Origin: Kribbella sandramycini
Lineage (GTDB): Bacteria; Actinomycetota; Actinomycetes; Propionibacteriales; Kribbellaceae
Assembly: GCF_013131805.1 (NCBI RefSeq)
Contig: NZ_JABJRC010000009.1
Location: forward strand, 124,001 to 188,000
Reading direction: 5' to 3'
Length of the DNA stretch: 64,000 nucleotides
A program made the translations under genes and the position numbers. Positions 35,051-43,747 of this stretch are shown one piece after another. Positions within the stretch are counted from its first letter, which is position 1; each line of letters starts with the position of its first letter. The notes under the pieces are model-generated. The model saw only the letters and a program-made list of their open reading frames with translations, was not told where the DNA came from and did not search any database.

Positions 35051-36321
35051 GCTTCGACGCGGTCGACGTGATCCGCACCAAGCGGGATCGCGGTGAGCTG
35101 AGCGACGGGCAGATCGACTGGGTGATCGACGCCTACACCCGCGGCGACGTCGCGGACGAGCAGATGTCGTCACTGGCGATGGCGATCCTGCTGAACGGGA
35201 TGAACCGCCGCGAGATCGCCCGCTGGACGGCGGCGATGATCGCCTCCGGCGAGCGGATGGACTTCGCGAAACTGTCCCGCCCGACCGCCGACAAGCACTC
35301 CACCGGCGGCGTCGGCGACAAGATCACGCTCCCGCTGGCACCCTTGGTCGCCGCCTGCGGCGTCGCCGTCCCGCAGCTGTCCGGCCGCGGCCTCGGCCAC
35401 ACCGGCGGCACGCTCGACAAGCTGGAGTCGATCCCGGGCTGGCGCGCCGCGCTGTCGAACGACGAGATGCTGCGCCAGCTGGAGGACGTCGGCGCCGTCA
35501 TCTGCGCGGCCGGCGACGGCCTCGCCCCGGCCGACAAGAAGCTGTACGCGCTCCGCGACGTGACCGGCACCGTCGAGGCGATCCCGCTGATCGCCAGCTC
35601 GATCATGAGCAAGAAGATTGCCGAGGGCACCGGCGCATTGGTGCTGGACGTGAAGGTCGGCTCCGGCGCCTTCATGAAGGACCTCGCCGACGCGCGCGAG
35701 CTGGCCGAGACGATGGTTGCGCTCGGCACCGATGCCGGCGTGAAAACCGTTGCCCTGCTCACCGACATGTCCGTCCCGCTCGGGCTGACCGCCGGGAACG
35801 CCCTGGAGGTCCGCGAATCCGTCGAGGTGCTCGCCGGCGGCGGCCCGGCGGACGTCGTCGAGCTCACGGTCGCGCTGGCCGTCGAGATGCTCAACGCGGC
35901 CGGCGTCACCGACGTCGACCCGGCCGAGAAGCTGCGCGACGGTACGGCGATGGATGCGTGGCGCGCGATGATCGCGGCCCAGGGCGGCGACCCCGACGCC
36001 GAGCTGCCCGTCGCCCCCGAGCAGCACGTCGTCACAGCACCGCAGTCCGGCGTCCTGTCCAAACTCGACGCACTGGCCGTCGGCGTAGCCGCATGGCGCC
36101 TCGGCGCCGGCCGCGCCCGCAAAGAGGACCCGGTATCCGCCGTAGCCGGCATCGAACTACACGCAAAACCAGGCGACCCCATCACCGCCGGCCAACCACT
36201 CCTAACCCTCCACACCGACAACCCAACCCGCTTCGACCGCGCCCTGGAGTCCCTGACCGACGCAGTCGCCGTCTCAACCTCCTACGAGGCGGGTCCCCTC
36301 ATCATCGACCGCATCGGCTAA
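35047..36321 (+). CDS. deoA: Thymidine (pyrimidine-nucleoside) phosphorylase
   Basis: The protein has 424 residues. Phosphorylase signatures are DKHSTGGVGDKITLPLAPLV, the phosphate-loop-rich SGRGLGHTGGTLDKLES and KIAEGTGALVLDVKVGSGAF. It cleaves thymidine or deoxyuridine to the base and deoxyribose 1-phosphate, the step after cytidine deaminase. GTG 35047 overlaps the cdd stop (GTGA) and follows GGAG. The last 250 bases become very C/A-rich. It ends the uptake and salvage operon. Confidence 0.94.
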   Translation: MSFDAVDVIRTKRDRGELSDGQIDWVIDAYTRGDVADEQMSSLAMAILLNGMNRREIARWTAAMIASGERMDFAKLSRPTADKHSTGGVGDKITLPLAPLVAACGVAVPQLSGRGLGHTGGTLDKLESIPGWRAALSNDEMLRQLEDVGAVICAAGDGLAPADKKLYALRDVTGTVEAIPLIASSIMSKKIAEGTGALVLDVKVGSGAFMKDLADARELAETMVALGTDAGVKTVALLTDMSVPLGLTAGNALEVRESVEVLAGGGPADVVELTVALAVEMLNAAGVTDVDPAEKLRDGTAMDAWRAMIAAQGGDPDAELPVAPEQHVVTAPQSGVLSKLDALAVGVAAWRLGAGRARKEDPVSAVAGIELHAKPGDPITAGQPLLTLHTDNPTRFDRALESLTDAVAVSTSYEAGPLIIDRIG

Positions 36322-36324
36322 CCC

Positions 36325-36340
36325 TTGCAACAAGGTGCAA
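36325..36340. promoter_or_regulatory. TTGCA-N6-TGCAA site, copy 1
   Basis: TTGCAACAAGGTGCAA, with perfect 5-bp arms, begins 4 bp after the deoA stop and ~94 bp before the first lipoprotein gene. It is one of five such sites in the 36-49 kb region. Confidence 0.75.
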
Positions 36341-36433
36341 TAACGAACCACGCGACCACTCAGTGTGATTTAGTGACCGCTTGACCCGTTAGTGTGAAGG
36401 GCAGGTTCGTCGACAAGCTCAGGGGAAGAAGTC

Positions 36434-37060
36434 ATGACGAGGTCTCGCGTCTGGTCCGTGCTGCCCGCAGTTGCTCTTGTCTGTTCGTTGGCCGCCTGCG
36501 GCGACAACGACGCCAAGTCCAGCAACCTCCCGACCCTCACCGCTGAGCCCAGCACCACGAGCCCGCCCCCCACTCAGTCGGCCTCGCCGAAGCCCACGGC
36601 GCTGCCAACCACCAGCACTCAGAAGTACGGCGGGCTGACGGTGATCTTGAACCACCCGAACCCGCCTGCCAACTCCGACGACGTGCTGGCGGCGTACGAC
36701 AATTTCGAGCGGGCCGCCAACAAGTCGACGGCCACCAATGTCGAGGACCCGACGCTACCGAAGTATGCGGTTGGCGCGGCGCTGACCACGATACGTGCTC
36801 AGTTGGCGGATCAGAAGGCGAAAAAGGTCGTGACCGGTGGCCAGGTCAACCTGACCACAAAGGTTCAGATCATCGACCGGATCGGGGCGCTGACCACCTG
36901 CTTCGATCAATCGAAGTCGGTATTGGTCAGGGCCAATGGCACCGCTTACGTCGGGCCCGGCACGAAGGCTTTCCCGCGGATCAAGGTCGTTGTCGTCCTT
37001 GGAGTTTTCGACGGCCAATGGAAGGTCGCGGAGTACAACATCAAGCGGGAAAAATGCTGA
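36434..37060 (+). CDS. Lipoprotein of unknown function, cassette 1
   Basis: The protein has 208 residues. The lipoprotein signal ends LVCSLAACGD with the lipid-modified Cys at about residue 22. A Ser/Thr/Pro-rich spacer (~35-60) suited to crossing the wall follows, then a small domain of ~145 residues containing TTCFDQSKSVLVRANG and ending GQWKVAEYNIKREKC. I do not recognise the domain; its size and ending resemble SnoaL/NTF2-like lipoproteins, which is only a guess. The last seven bases overlap the secreted-protein gene. Confidence 0.82.
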   Translation: MTRSRVWSVLPAVALVCSLAACGDNDAKSSNLPTLTAEPSTTSPPPTQSASPKPTALPTTSTQKYGGLTVILNHPNPPANSDDVLAAYDNFERAANKSTATNVEDPTLPKYAVGAALTTIRAQLADQKAKKVVTGGQVNLTTKVQIIDRIGALTTCFDQSKSVLVRANGTAYVGPGTKAFPRIKVVVVLGVFDGQWKVAEYNIKREKC

Positions 37061-38025
37061 GCCGACAGGTTCTCGCGGCCCTGGGAACGGCATCCGCGGT
37101 CACGTTGTCGTTGGTGGCCGGAACTTTGCAGGCTCACGCGGAGCTGGTGCCTCCGCCGCCCACCCCTGGTGCCTCGGGCAACACGATCAGCGTGCGTATC
37201 ACCGGCACGGGTATTGGTAACGGCAAAGGCGGACGTCCTGGGCGACCTTTGGTCAAACAGGTACCGGTTCCCTGCAACTACATCCAAGGGATGACTGGCA
37301 AGCAGTACTACGAGTACATCGCGGGTGGCGCCCCGCTGGGGCGTGACAAGGACGGCGTCCCGTTCAAGCCGCATCCCGGGTACGAGCAGTACAAGGACGA
37401 CGACGAGGGCCACTGGTACGGCGGTATGTGCTCGTCGGAGCTCTTCGGCCATGACATGGCCGCGTTCAACGAGTTCATTACGAAGTGGTTCGCCGAACAT
37501 CCGGCGATTTACGTACCTGCGGGGGGACGGCCGCCGGTGCCGCCGGTTCCTCCGGTCGTGTTGCGTGACGCCGCGTTCGAGGCGATGACGGTGCCGCCGC
37601 CGGCCATCGACTGGAATCCCAAATATTCGGGTAGCGCTTCGGTGGTCAATCTCGATACCTGGGTCTGGCTGAGGGATCGCCGGACAGTCTTCTTCGTGGA
37701 GGCGTCGGTCGACTCGATTGCTGGGCGCATCTCGGCGCGAGTGGATGCCAACTTGACCGGGATGACTGTCAGCACGCCGACTGACGGGTCGGCGGACTGC
37801 GCGGACGGCGGTGTTCCTTACGCTCGTGGCGCCGTCGGTGAGTGCAGTATCAAGTTTCGCCGTGCAAGCCCCGCCGGTTCCGGCACGCCGGTCACCGTGC
37901 AGACCCGCTGGGAGACGACCTGGCTGTCCAACGGTGTGCCTCAGGGCTTGACCCCAGAGCAACTGGATCCACCTCCGCTGACCACAAACGTCCCTGTCAC
38001 GGAAGTCCAGACCCACAACCGCTGA
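37054..38025 (+). CDS. Secreted protein of unknown function, cassette 1
   Basis: The protein has 323 residues. A Sec signal peptide (LAALGTASAVTLSLVAGTLQ, cleavage after AHA) is followed by a Pro-rich start. The mature protein contains GKQYYEYIAGG, PGYEQYKDDDEGHWYGG, PVPPVPPVVLRDAAFEAM, IDWNPKYSG and NLDTWVWLRDRR, all shared with the paralogue at 38788. It has four cysteines, which could pair outside the cell. I do not know its function. The gene overlaps the lipoprotein stop (AAAATGCTGA), so it is translationally coupled. Confidence 0.82.
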   Translation: MLSRQVLAALGTASAVTLSLVAGTLQAHAELVPPPPTPGASGNTISVRITGTGIGNGKGGRPGRPLVKQVPVPCNYIQGMTGKQYYEYIAGGAPLGRDKDGVPFKPHPGYEQYKDDDEGHWYGGMCSSELFGHDMAAFNEFITKWFAEHPAIYVPAGGRPPVPPVPPVVLRDAAFEAMTVPPPAIDWNPKYSGSASVVNLDTWVWLRDRRTVFFVEASVDSIAGRISARVDANLTGMTVSTPTDGSADCADGGVPYARGAVGECSIKFRRASPAGSGTPVTVQTRWETTWLSNGVPQGLTPEQLDPPPLTTNVPVTEVQTHNR

Positions 38026-38049
38026 CGAGACCGAATCTGCCGGTCCCCT

Positions 38050-38065
38050 TTGCAACAAAGTGCAA
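38050..38065. promoter_or_regulatory. TTGCA-N6-TGCAA site, copy 2
   Basis: TTGCAACAAAGTGCAA, perfect arms, 24 bp after the first secreted-protein gene and ~94 bp before the second lipoprotein gene, the same distance as in cassette 1. Confidence 0.75.
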
Positions 38066-38158
38066 GATCGGCCTACGCAACTACTGGATGTGACTCGGTG
38101 GTCGCCCGGGTCGATAGTGTGAGGGACAGGTTCGTCGACAAGCTCAGGGGATGATGTG

Positions 38159-38794
38159 ATGACGAAGTCTGGCGTCTGGTCCGTGGTGCTCGCAGCTGCT
38201 TTGGCATGTTCCTTGGCCGCTTGCGGCGGTACGGACGCCAGCTCCGGCGACCTGCCGACTCTCACCCCGGAGCCGATCACCAGCACGAGCCCTACCTCCA
38301 CTCCGAGCACGACTCCGACACCGACCGCGGATCCGACGCAGGTCGTCACGAAGTACAAGGATCTGACGCTGGTGTTCAATCAGCCGGCGAATGTCGCCGT
38401 CGAGACCCGCCCTGCGTTGAAAGCCTACAAACTCTTCCAGCAAGCTTTCCGCCGCACTCTGGGCACGAACACCTTCGATCCGTCGCTGAAGACAATTGCC
38501 GCCCCGGCCGTCCTCGACTATGTCCAGAAGGTACTGAAGAACCAGACCAAGGACGGCGACCGATTGGGTGGCACTTTGACCGTGACAGCCACGGTGGAAG
38601 AAGCCAAGACGGGAATCGTTCTGATCGGGGGTTGCTTCGATCAGTCGAAGAGCTACGGCATCCACTCGGACGGTACCCGGTTCGGCAACGACCTGGTCAA
38701 GCGGAAGCCGCGACTGGGGATCCAGGCAATCACTATCCGGAGCGCGGCCGGTTGGCGCGTCAGCGAGTACAAGCTGCAAAGCACACCATGCTGA
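38159..38794 (+). CDS. Lipoprotein of unknown function, cassette 2
   Basis: This 211-residue paralogue of the 36434 gene has a lipobox in LACSLAACGG and a Thr/Pro/Ser-rich spacer (~30-60). The domain contains LTLVFNQPANVAVETRPAL and GGCFDQSKSYGIHSDG, and ends WRVSEYKLQSTPC. The FDQSKS segment and the terminal Cys are conserved between the two copies. ATG 38159 is equivalent to the start of copy 1; GTG 38156 is adjacent. The role is unknown; its position suggests a partner of the secreted protein. Confidence 0.82.
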   Translation: MTKSGVWSVVLAAALACSLAACGGTDASSGDLPTLTPEPITSTSPTSTPSTTPTPTADPTQVVTKYKDLTLVFNQPANVAVETRPALKAYKLFQQAFRRTLGTNTFDPSLKTIAAPAVLDYVQKVLKNQTKDGDRLGGTLTVTATVEEAKTGIVLIGGCFDQSKSYGIHSDGTRFGNDLVKRKPRLGIQAITIRSAAGWRVSEYKLQSTPC

Positions 38795-39777
38795 CCAGGT
38801 CAGCGAGTTGTCTCGCCGTGGCAGTACTGAGCGTTTCGCTGGCGATCACAACGTCGACGATCGCTTCCGCGGGCTTCGGCGAGGAAGATCCTCCGCCGAG
38901 CAAGCCTGTCACCACCGGCGGCACGGTCACGATTACGGTGTCGGGGACGGCGTTGAAGGGTGGGTCTCCGGGGCGTGCGGTGTCGAGGAAGGTGTCGGTG
39001 CCGTCGCCTTGCTGGATGGAGCCGAGCTACACGGGCAAGCAGTACTACGAGTTCGTCACAGGCACTGGCCAGTACCGCGAGCGTGGCGGGATGGCTTGGG
39101 TGAATCAGCACATGGGTGAGAATCTGACTGCCGAGCCCGGGTACGAGCAGTACAAGGACGACATCACCGGGCGTTGGTGGGGCGGGACGTGTAACTCGGG
39201 CAACTACGACGGGCCGACGAAGGAGTTCCTCGAGGTGTCCGCCGCGTACTTCGAGGAGCATCCCTTCACCTTCATCCGCGCCGGTCGTCCGGTCCCGGTG
39301 CCGCCGGTGCCGCCGGAGGTGTTGCGCGACGCGGCCATTGCCGAGATGGAGTTGCCGACGCCAACCATCGACTGGAACCCGAAGACGGCTGAGAGCAACG
39401 GCACGATCGTCAATCTCGATACCTGGGTCTGGCTGACCGACCGCCGCGACAGCCTGTACGTCGAAGCGACGGCCAACACCATGGGCGGTCCGACCTCGGC
39501 CCGAGTGGACGTGATGCTGACCGGTATCACCGTCTCCGCGGACGGTGCGGAGACCGCGGTGTGCGACGGCCCCGGCGTCCCGTACTCGCCCTCGGCCACC
39601 GGCGCGTGCGCTATCACCTTGACCCGGCCCGGCCCCACCGCCGTCAGTACGCAGAGCACCTGGCACGCCACCTGGTCCGCGAACGGCGCCCCGCAAGGCG
39701 ACATCCCCACTCAGCCTGTCGTGACCCCCTCATTGACGACGATCCAGGTGAGCGAAATCGGCACTTACAACCGCTGA
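38788..39777 (+). CDS. Secreted protein of unknown function, cassette 2
   Basis: This 329-residue paralogue of the 37054 gene has signal peptide LAVAVLSVSLAITTSTIASA. Shared blocks are GKQYYEFVTG, PGYEQYKDDITGRWWGG, PVPPVPPEVLRDAAIAEM, IDWNPK and NLDTWVWLTDRR. Cysteines in PSPCWMEPS and GGTCNSG are in positions comparable to copy 1. ATG 38788 overlaps the lipoprotein stop by 7 bp, as in cassette 1. The function is unknown. Confidence 0.82.
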   Translation: MLTRSASCLAVAVLSVSLAITTSTIASAGFGEEDPPPSKPVTTGGTVTITVSGTALKGGSPGRAVSRKVSVPSPCWMEPSYTGKQYYEFVTGTGQYRERGGMAWVNQHMGENLTAEPGYEQYKDDITGRWWGGTCNSGNYDGPTKEFLEVSAAYFEEHPFTFIRAGRPVPVPPVPPEVLRDAAIAEMELPTPTIDWNPKTAESNGTIVNLDTWVWLTDRRDSLYVEATANTMGGPTSARVDVMLTGITVSADGAETAVCDGPGVPYSPSATGACAITLTRPGPTAVSTQSTWHATWSANGAPQGDIPTQPVVTPSLTTIQVSEIGTYNR

Positions 39778-39847
39778 CCATCCGGTACCCGACCCGCTGC
39801 ACGAGTGCGTCCTCAGCCGCAGGTTGCTGACCGCGCAGCGGATCGGG

Positions 39848-39863
39848 TTGCAGGTTGGTGCAA
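39848..39863. promoter_or_regulatory. TTGCA-N6-TGCAA site, copy 3
   Basis: TTGCAGGTTGGTGCAA, perfect arms with a different N6 from copies 1-2, 40 bp before the GTG start at 39904. It heads the WXG-like/EccC transcription unit. Confidence 0.75.
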
Positions 39864-39903
39864 GTTTGGCAGGGGTGGGCCTGGGGTCTGGGAGGATCGG
39901 TGG

Positions 39904-40215
39904 GTGACGTCGCCCGCTGAGCTCGAGAAGAAGGCGCTTCGGCTGCGCGAGATCGCGGGCGATCTGCGCAAGGAGGCTCCGAAGGTGGCGGATCTGCTGA
40001 GAGGCGCCAAGGAGCTCCAGACCAAGGAGACCTGGGAAGGGCCGGTGGCTGCCGAGTTCGGTGCTTCGTTGGGCGGCTGGGAGAGCAGCGTCCGAGGCGC
40101 GGAGAACGCGATCAGGGACGCGGCGCTGCAGTTCGAGCGGGATGCGAACGCGTTCGACGAACAGGCCGGGGACCAGCGCCGCAAGGAGAAGGAGAAAGCG
40201 GCGGGCCCGCGATGA
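39904..40215 (+). CDS. Small helical protein, WXG100-like secretion candidate
   Basis: The protein has 103 residues from GTG 39904, with GGAGG at 39891-39895 and an 8-base spacer. It reads as two helices around a turn at KETWEGPVAAEFGASLGGWE, where WEG stands in the WxG position of WXG100 proteins. It has a charged C-terminal tail (QRRKEKEKAAGPR) and no signal peptide. Given the EccC ATPase gene downstream, it is a likely secreted or structural partner of that system, by inference. It overlaps the next gene by four bases. Confidence 0.72.
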   Translation: MTSPAELEKKALRLREIAGDLRKEAPKVADLLRGAKELQTKETWEGPVAAEFGASLGGWESSVRGAENAIRDAALQFERDANAFDEQAGDQRRKEKEKAAGPR

Positions 40216-40484
40216 TCGGATACGTCTCGATCACGCCGTCACGCGTCCGGCTGCTGGTCAAGGCGCTGGAGGACGTCGGCGCGGCATCCGACCGGTTGCG
40301 GACGCGGGTGCGGAACCTGATCCAGCAGGGCACTGAAGCTGGCGGAAGCCCGGCGCCGCTGGTGCGGGAGACGATGCCGTTCGGGTCCGGAGCGTCGTCC
40401 GAACTGCGCGATCTGACCGTGTCGACCCGCCAGTCGGCGCAGTCGTACACCCGTCTCCGGCCGAGTACCGGGAAGGTCGGCTGA
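40212..40484 (+). CDS. Small helical protein of unknown function
   Basis: The protein has 90 residues and starts with an ATGA overlap. It begins MIGYVSITPSRVRLLVKALE and continues with helical ASDRLRTRVRNLIQQG and a Ser-rich end. It has no signal peptide, membrane segment or WxG motif. Its size, helix content and position between two WXG-like genes suggest a helper or a degenerate WXG100-type partner. Confidence 0.65.
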   Translation: MIGYVSITPSRVRLLVKALEDVGAASDRLRTRVRNLIQQGTEAGGSPAPLVRETMPFGSGASSELRDLTVSTRQSAQSYTRLRPSTGKVG

Positions 40485-40564
40485 CGCGCGGGCGTCACAG
40501 TGTGTGACTGGACCGGCTACAGACTACGATTTCGACGACTGGTTCCTTCGGGGAGGACGGGGCG

Positions 40565-40855
40565 ATGACCGGCGAGGTGCCTAATCCGTACAAGTCCGCT
40601 GTTGGGCGTGCGCTGGGGACGGTGCGCGGGCATGCGACGACGGTGTCGACGGCGCTGGATGCGGCGAAGAAGGCTTTTGCCGCGGGCGCCTGGACCGGCG
40701 GGACGTCGGCCGCTTTCCTGACCGATCTCACCGGTAACGGGACGAGCGCCAAAGGCGGCGCGGACGCCTGTGTGACGGAGCTCGAGTCGATCTACGCCAA
40801 GGAGCCGGACAAGGTCGAGCCGGGCGCCTGGCAGATTCATTGGCGGAACCTGTGA
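40565..40855 (+). CDS. Small WXG-like protein
   Basis: The protein has 96 residues. ATG 40565 follows GGGGAGGAC. Two helices flank AAGAWTGGTSAAFLTDL; WTGG occupies the helix-turn-helix position typical of WXG100 proteins. It contains one Cys (DACVTELES). There is no signal peptide. It probably works with the 720-residue protein that starts 20 bp downstream and with the EccC ATPase. Confidence 0.7.
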   Translation: MTGEVPNPYKSAVGRALGTVRGHATTVSTALDAAKKAFAAGAWTGGTSAAFLTDLTGNGTSAKGGADACVTELESIYAKEPDKVEPGAWQIHWRNL

Positions 40856-40874
40856 CCGGGCGGAGCGTGCCGAG

Positions 40875-43037
40875 ATGGTGATGTCCGGCATCGGGCTGGC
40901 GGCGATGGCCGACCTGATCGGCAAGCTGGCCGAGGCGTCGAAGTCCTTGACCGACTCGGCGGGCAGTATGAAGTCCAGCAGTACGCATGTTTTCGGTACG
41001 GCGTCCGGTACGACGAAGATCAGCCAGTCGGCCGGCTGGATCAACGACCAGCTCCCAGGCCTGCGGCGTCGGCTCGCGTTGGCCCAGCAGATCGAGGCGC
41101 AGACGCAGGGCCCGCAGTCGACGGTCCAGATCGACGAGTCGCTGCTCTCGAACGTCCCGCCGGCACAAGCACAGGCCGATGGCGCCGCCGCGGCCAAGAA
41201 GCTGAAGGAATCCGACGGGAAGCTCGATCCGGACCTGATCGCGCAGATCACGAAGTACCAGAACGACCCGTACTTCGCGGCCGGGTTCGCCAGGAGTATG
41301 ACGCCGACCGAGATGTCGGACTACCTGCTCAGGGTGTCCCGTCAGCGCGACGAAATCATGCGCCACCCGACCTCGCGCACGGCCGCGGAGTACGAGAAGT
41401 GGAAGACGAACTACCCGGCGCTGGTCTCCGCAATGGGAACGACGCTCGGTACGGCGACCCGCAACACCGGTGAGCTCGCGCTACCGGCGGATTTCGCGAG
41501 GAAGTACGCCGCGGCCATCACCGAGGGTGGGACGCAGCCCGGTGACGGTGGCCAGGTCAAGTACGGCCAAGCCTCCGCACTCACACTGCTGATGCGCTAC
41601 GGGCAGTACTCCACCGAATTCCTCGGCACGGTCAGCAACACCGTGTACGACTACGAACGTGAGCACGGCAAGAAGGGCCCGGTCTGGCAGCCGCGCAGCT
41701 ACTACCCGCCGGACCACGCCTTCGGCGGCGCCTACATGCCGGACGGCGGCATCATGCCGGACCCGATGGCGAACATCATGGAGGCGCTGAGCCACAACCC
41801 GCAGGCCGCGCAGAACTTCTTCGACGTCGGCAACCCCAACGCCAAGACCGCCGACATCGAGGTCAACGGTCAGAAGCTCAAGGTCAACGACCGGATGAAG
41901 TACCTGCTCCAGGCCCGAACCTGGAAGTACGACAACGCCGACGCCCTCGGCAACGCCCTCCAGGCGGCAACCACCAACTGGCGGGACCGTTCCGAGAACG
42001 GCCGCATCTCGGCGGTGATCGCGAGCCAGACCTTCCTCCTCCTCGGCCAGAAAGCAGGCGAAGGCAAGAAGAGCGGCGACGTCTGGGCCCTGGGCCTCAA
42101 CTCCCGCCAAGGCTGGAAACCCGGCACCGACATGCGCGACAGCCTCGCCCACATCCTCGCCAGCTACAGCCCCGACCTGATCCGCGTCGCGGGTACCGAG
42201 AATCCGTCCAGTGATCCGCTCGGTGGTGGCTGGACGGCAGAAGCCGGCGACTCTTTCCCACCGGGAGGGCCGTACGGCGCGGTCATGAGCGCGGGCTTGA
42301 TGAGGAAGCTGCTCGGCGTGGTCGGTGAGGAGCAGAAGAACCTCACCATCGTGTCCACCGGAGTGTTGGCGGCCGGTCAGCTCATGTTCGGTCACTCGAT
42401 GGCCGAGGCGCTCAAGAAGGATCCGAACGCCGCGGTCGACATGATCAAGGACGACGAGAAGTCGCCGGTCCTGAACGCTGCCGCCACACAGCTGGCCAAT
42501 ACACTCGGCTTCGTCATGACGGCCGGCTACGAAGGCGACAAGACTGACCAGGAGTTCCAGAAGAAGCGGGCCGAGGCCATCTCCAAGGCGCTCGGGGTGG
42601 CGCTGAAACTGCCGGTCATTCCGTCGCCGACCGGCGACTGGTCCGGCCTGATCATCGACCAGGCGAAGTCCGCGGCGCTGGACGGGCTCGGGAAGGGCCC
42701 AAAACAGGATGCCAAGGAGCTCTACAACCCGGCGGCCGGCGACGGTCAGGACAGTCTGCGGAAGCTGGCCATGAACAGCCTGCTGGCCAATGGGTACTTC
42801 GATCCGAAGTTCTACCAGCAGGCCAATACGCCCGATGCACCGAACAAGTTCGTCCCACCGCCGCCGGGAGCCTTCAAGATGGGGCCTGACGGCAAGCCGC
42901 TGGTTCCGTTGCGGTTCGACTTCGAGAGCAAGGCGTATCTCGATTGGGGCGAGCGCGGTGGGCAAGCGCCGTACGAATGGATCCAGGGCACAATCGTGGA
43001 TGTCTACCGGGACGAGTTCCCGCTGTTTGGTGGGTGA
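40875..43037 (+). CDS. Large helical protein, DUF6571-like, possible type VII substrate or partner
   Basis: The protein has 720 residues and no signal peptide or membrane helix. The N-terminal ~110 residues are helical and low in aromatic residues, like WXG/LXG domains (MADLIGKLAEASKSLTDSAG). The body has NDPYFAAGFARSMTPTEMSD, VYDYEREHGKKGPVWQP, DPMANIMEALSHNPQAAQNF and a C-terminal YEWIQGTIVDVYRDEF. The middle resembles DUF6571 proteins of actinobacteria as I remember them, which have no known activity. Its place between WXG-like genes and EccC suggests it is exported or part of the apparatus. I see no toxin motif. ATG 40875 is followed by alternative starts at 40878 and 40881. Confidence 0.72.
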   Translation: MVMSGIGLAAMADLIGKLAEASKSLTDSAGSMKSSSTHVFGTASGTTKISQSAGWINDQLPGLRRRLALAQQIEAQTQGPQSTVQIDESLLSNVPPAQAQADGAAAAKKLKESDGKLDPDLIAQITKYQNDPYFAAGFARSMTPTEMSDYLLRVSRQRDEIMRHPTSRTAAEYEKWKTNYPALVSAMGTTLGTATRNTGELALPADFARKYAAAITEGGTQPGDGGQVKYGQASALTLLMRYGQYSTEFLGTVSNTVYDYEREHGKKGPVWQPRSYYPPDHAFGGAYMPDGGIMPDPMANIMEALSHNPQAAQNFFDVGNPNAKTADIEVNGQKLKVNDRMKYLLQARTWKYDNADALGNALQAATTNWRDRSENGRISAVIASQTFLLLGQKAGEGKKSGDVWALGLNSRQGWKPGTDMRDSLAHILASYSPDLIRVAGTENPSSDPLGGGWTAEAGDSFPPGGPYGAVMSAGLMRKLLGVVGEEQKNLTIVSTGVLAAGQLMFGHSMAEALKKDPNAAVDMIKDDEKSPVLNAAATQLANTLGFVMTAGYEGDKTDQEFQKKRAEAISKALGVALKLPVIPSPTGDWSGLIIDQAKSAALDGLGKGPKQDAKELYNPAAGDGQDSLRKLAMNSLLANGYFDPKFYQQANTPDAPNKFVPPPPGAFKMGPDGKPLVPLRFDFESKAYLDWGERGGQAPYEWIQGTIVDVYRDEFPLFGG

Positions 43038-43669
43038 TGACAAGCATGATCAGCAGCACGGTACGGCGAGGTGTGGTCGCGATCACGGTCGCTGGGATGG
43101 TGCTGGCAGGTTGTACCGCAGACCCGGACAAGAAGGTCGGAGCGACGCCGCTGCCGACTGAGAGTGTGACGGGGAAAACGGTTTGCGGGTTCGTGTCCGA
43201 GCAGAGCGTCGTCACGGCGATCGGTACCTCGAAGTTCTCGATTCAGGGTGCCAAGACGGACCTGCGTGGCAACAACCGGAACCAGGACGGCTCGAAGCTG
43301 AACCAGGCCGGCTGCAGCGTCTACACCAACGACTCTCCGCTCAAGGCGCTGGATATCTCGGTGACGCAGATCGGTGGCGTTGCGCGCTGGGACAACCTGG
43401 TGCCCTCGAAGTTGGCGGGCGGCGGAGTGGAGTTCGTCTTCCCGGCGGGTGAAGGAATGGGATTCGCGACCAGCAAGAACGACCTGGACGAGGCAGCTAC
43501 AGCCCATCTGATCGTCGGCGACTGGCACTACTTCGTCAGCATTCACCCGCGCGTCGATGGCCGGGACGCGATTCAGGACGCGGTGGCGTTGATTCGGCAG
43601 ACGGTGACGCAGTTGGGTTTGCCGACGACGGGGAAGTTGCCGCGTCCGACGGCTACGCCGGGGGGTTAG
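43037..43669 (+). CDS. Lipoprotein of unknown function in the EccC locus
   Basis: The protein has 210 residues from ATG 43037, which overlaps the previous stop. Signal VVAITVAGMVLAGC ends in a good lipobox. The mature part has TVCGFVSEQSVVTAIGTSKF and CSVYTNDSPLKALDISV, the Cys spacing and layout of DUF3558-like lipoproteins of actinobacteria; that link is tentative. It probably sits on the outer face of the membrane next to the secretion ATPase complex. Confidence 0.75.
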   Translation: MTSMISSTVRRGVVAITVAGMVLAGCTADPDKKVGATPLPTESVTGKTVCGFVSEQSVVTAIGTSKFSIQGAKTDLRGNNRNQDGSKLNQAGCSVYTNDSPLKALDISVTQIGGVARWDNLVPSKLAGGGVEFVFPAGEGMGFATSKNDLDEAATAHLIVGDWHYFVSIHPRVDGRDAIQDAVALIRQTVTQLGLPTTGKLPRPTATPGG

Positions 43670-43747
43670 GGGCTGGGCGGGCTGGTTTGCGGTCCGGGCG
43701 TGGCAGGATCGGTGGGTCGCGCTGGTCGAGGTAAGGGATTGGGACGC

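Larger units (their letters stand above)
36325..39777 (+). repeat. Tandem duplication of a lipoprotein plus secreted-protein cassette
   Basis: Two adjacent units (36325-38025 and 38050-39777) each hold a TTGCA-N6-TGCAA site, a conserved upstream block (TAGTGTGA, then GGTTCGTCGACAAGCTCAGG), a ~210-residue lipoprotein gene and a ~325-residue secreted protein gene overlapping it by 7 bp. Both proteins in each unit are clearly paralogous across units but have diverged, so the duplication is old. Confidence 0.88.

Noticed and set aside
36371-36400. Canonical -35/-10 promoter (TTGACC...TAGTGT) before lipoprotein 1
   Set aside because: The two hexamers are only about 3 bases apart, so they cannot form one promoter. 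TAGTGT is conserved in both cassettes, but no fitting -35 element is visible.
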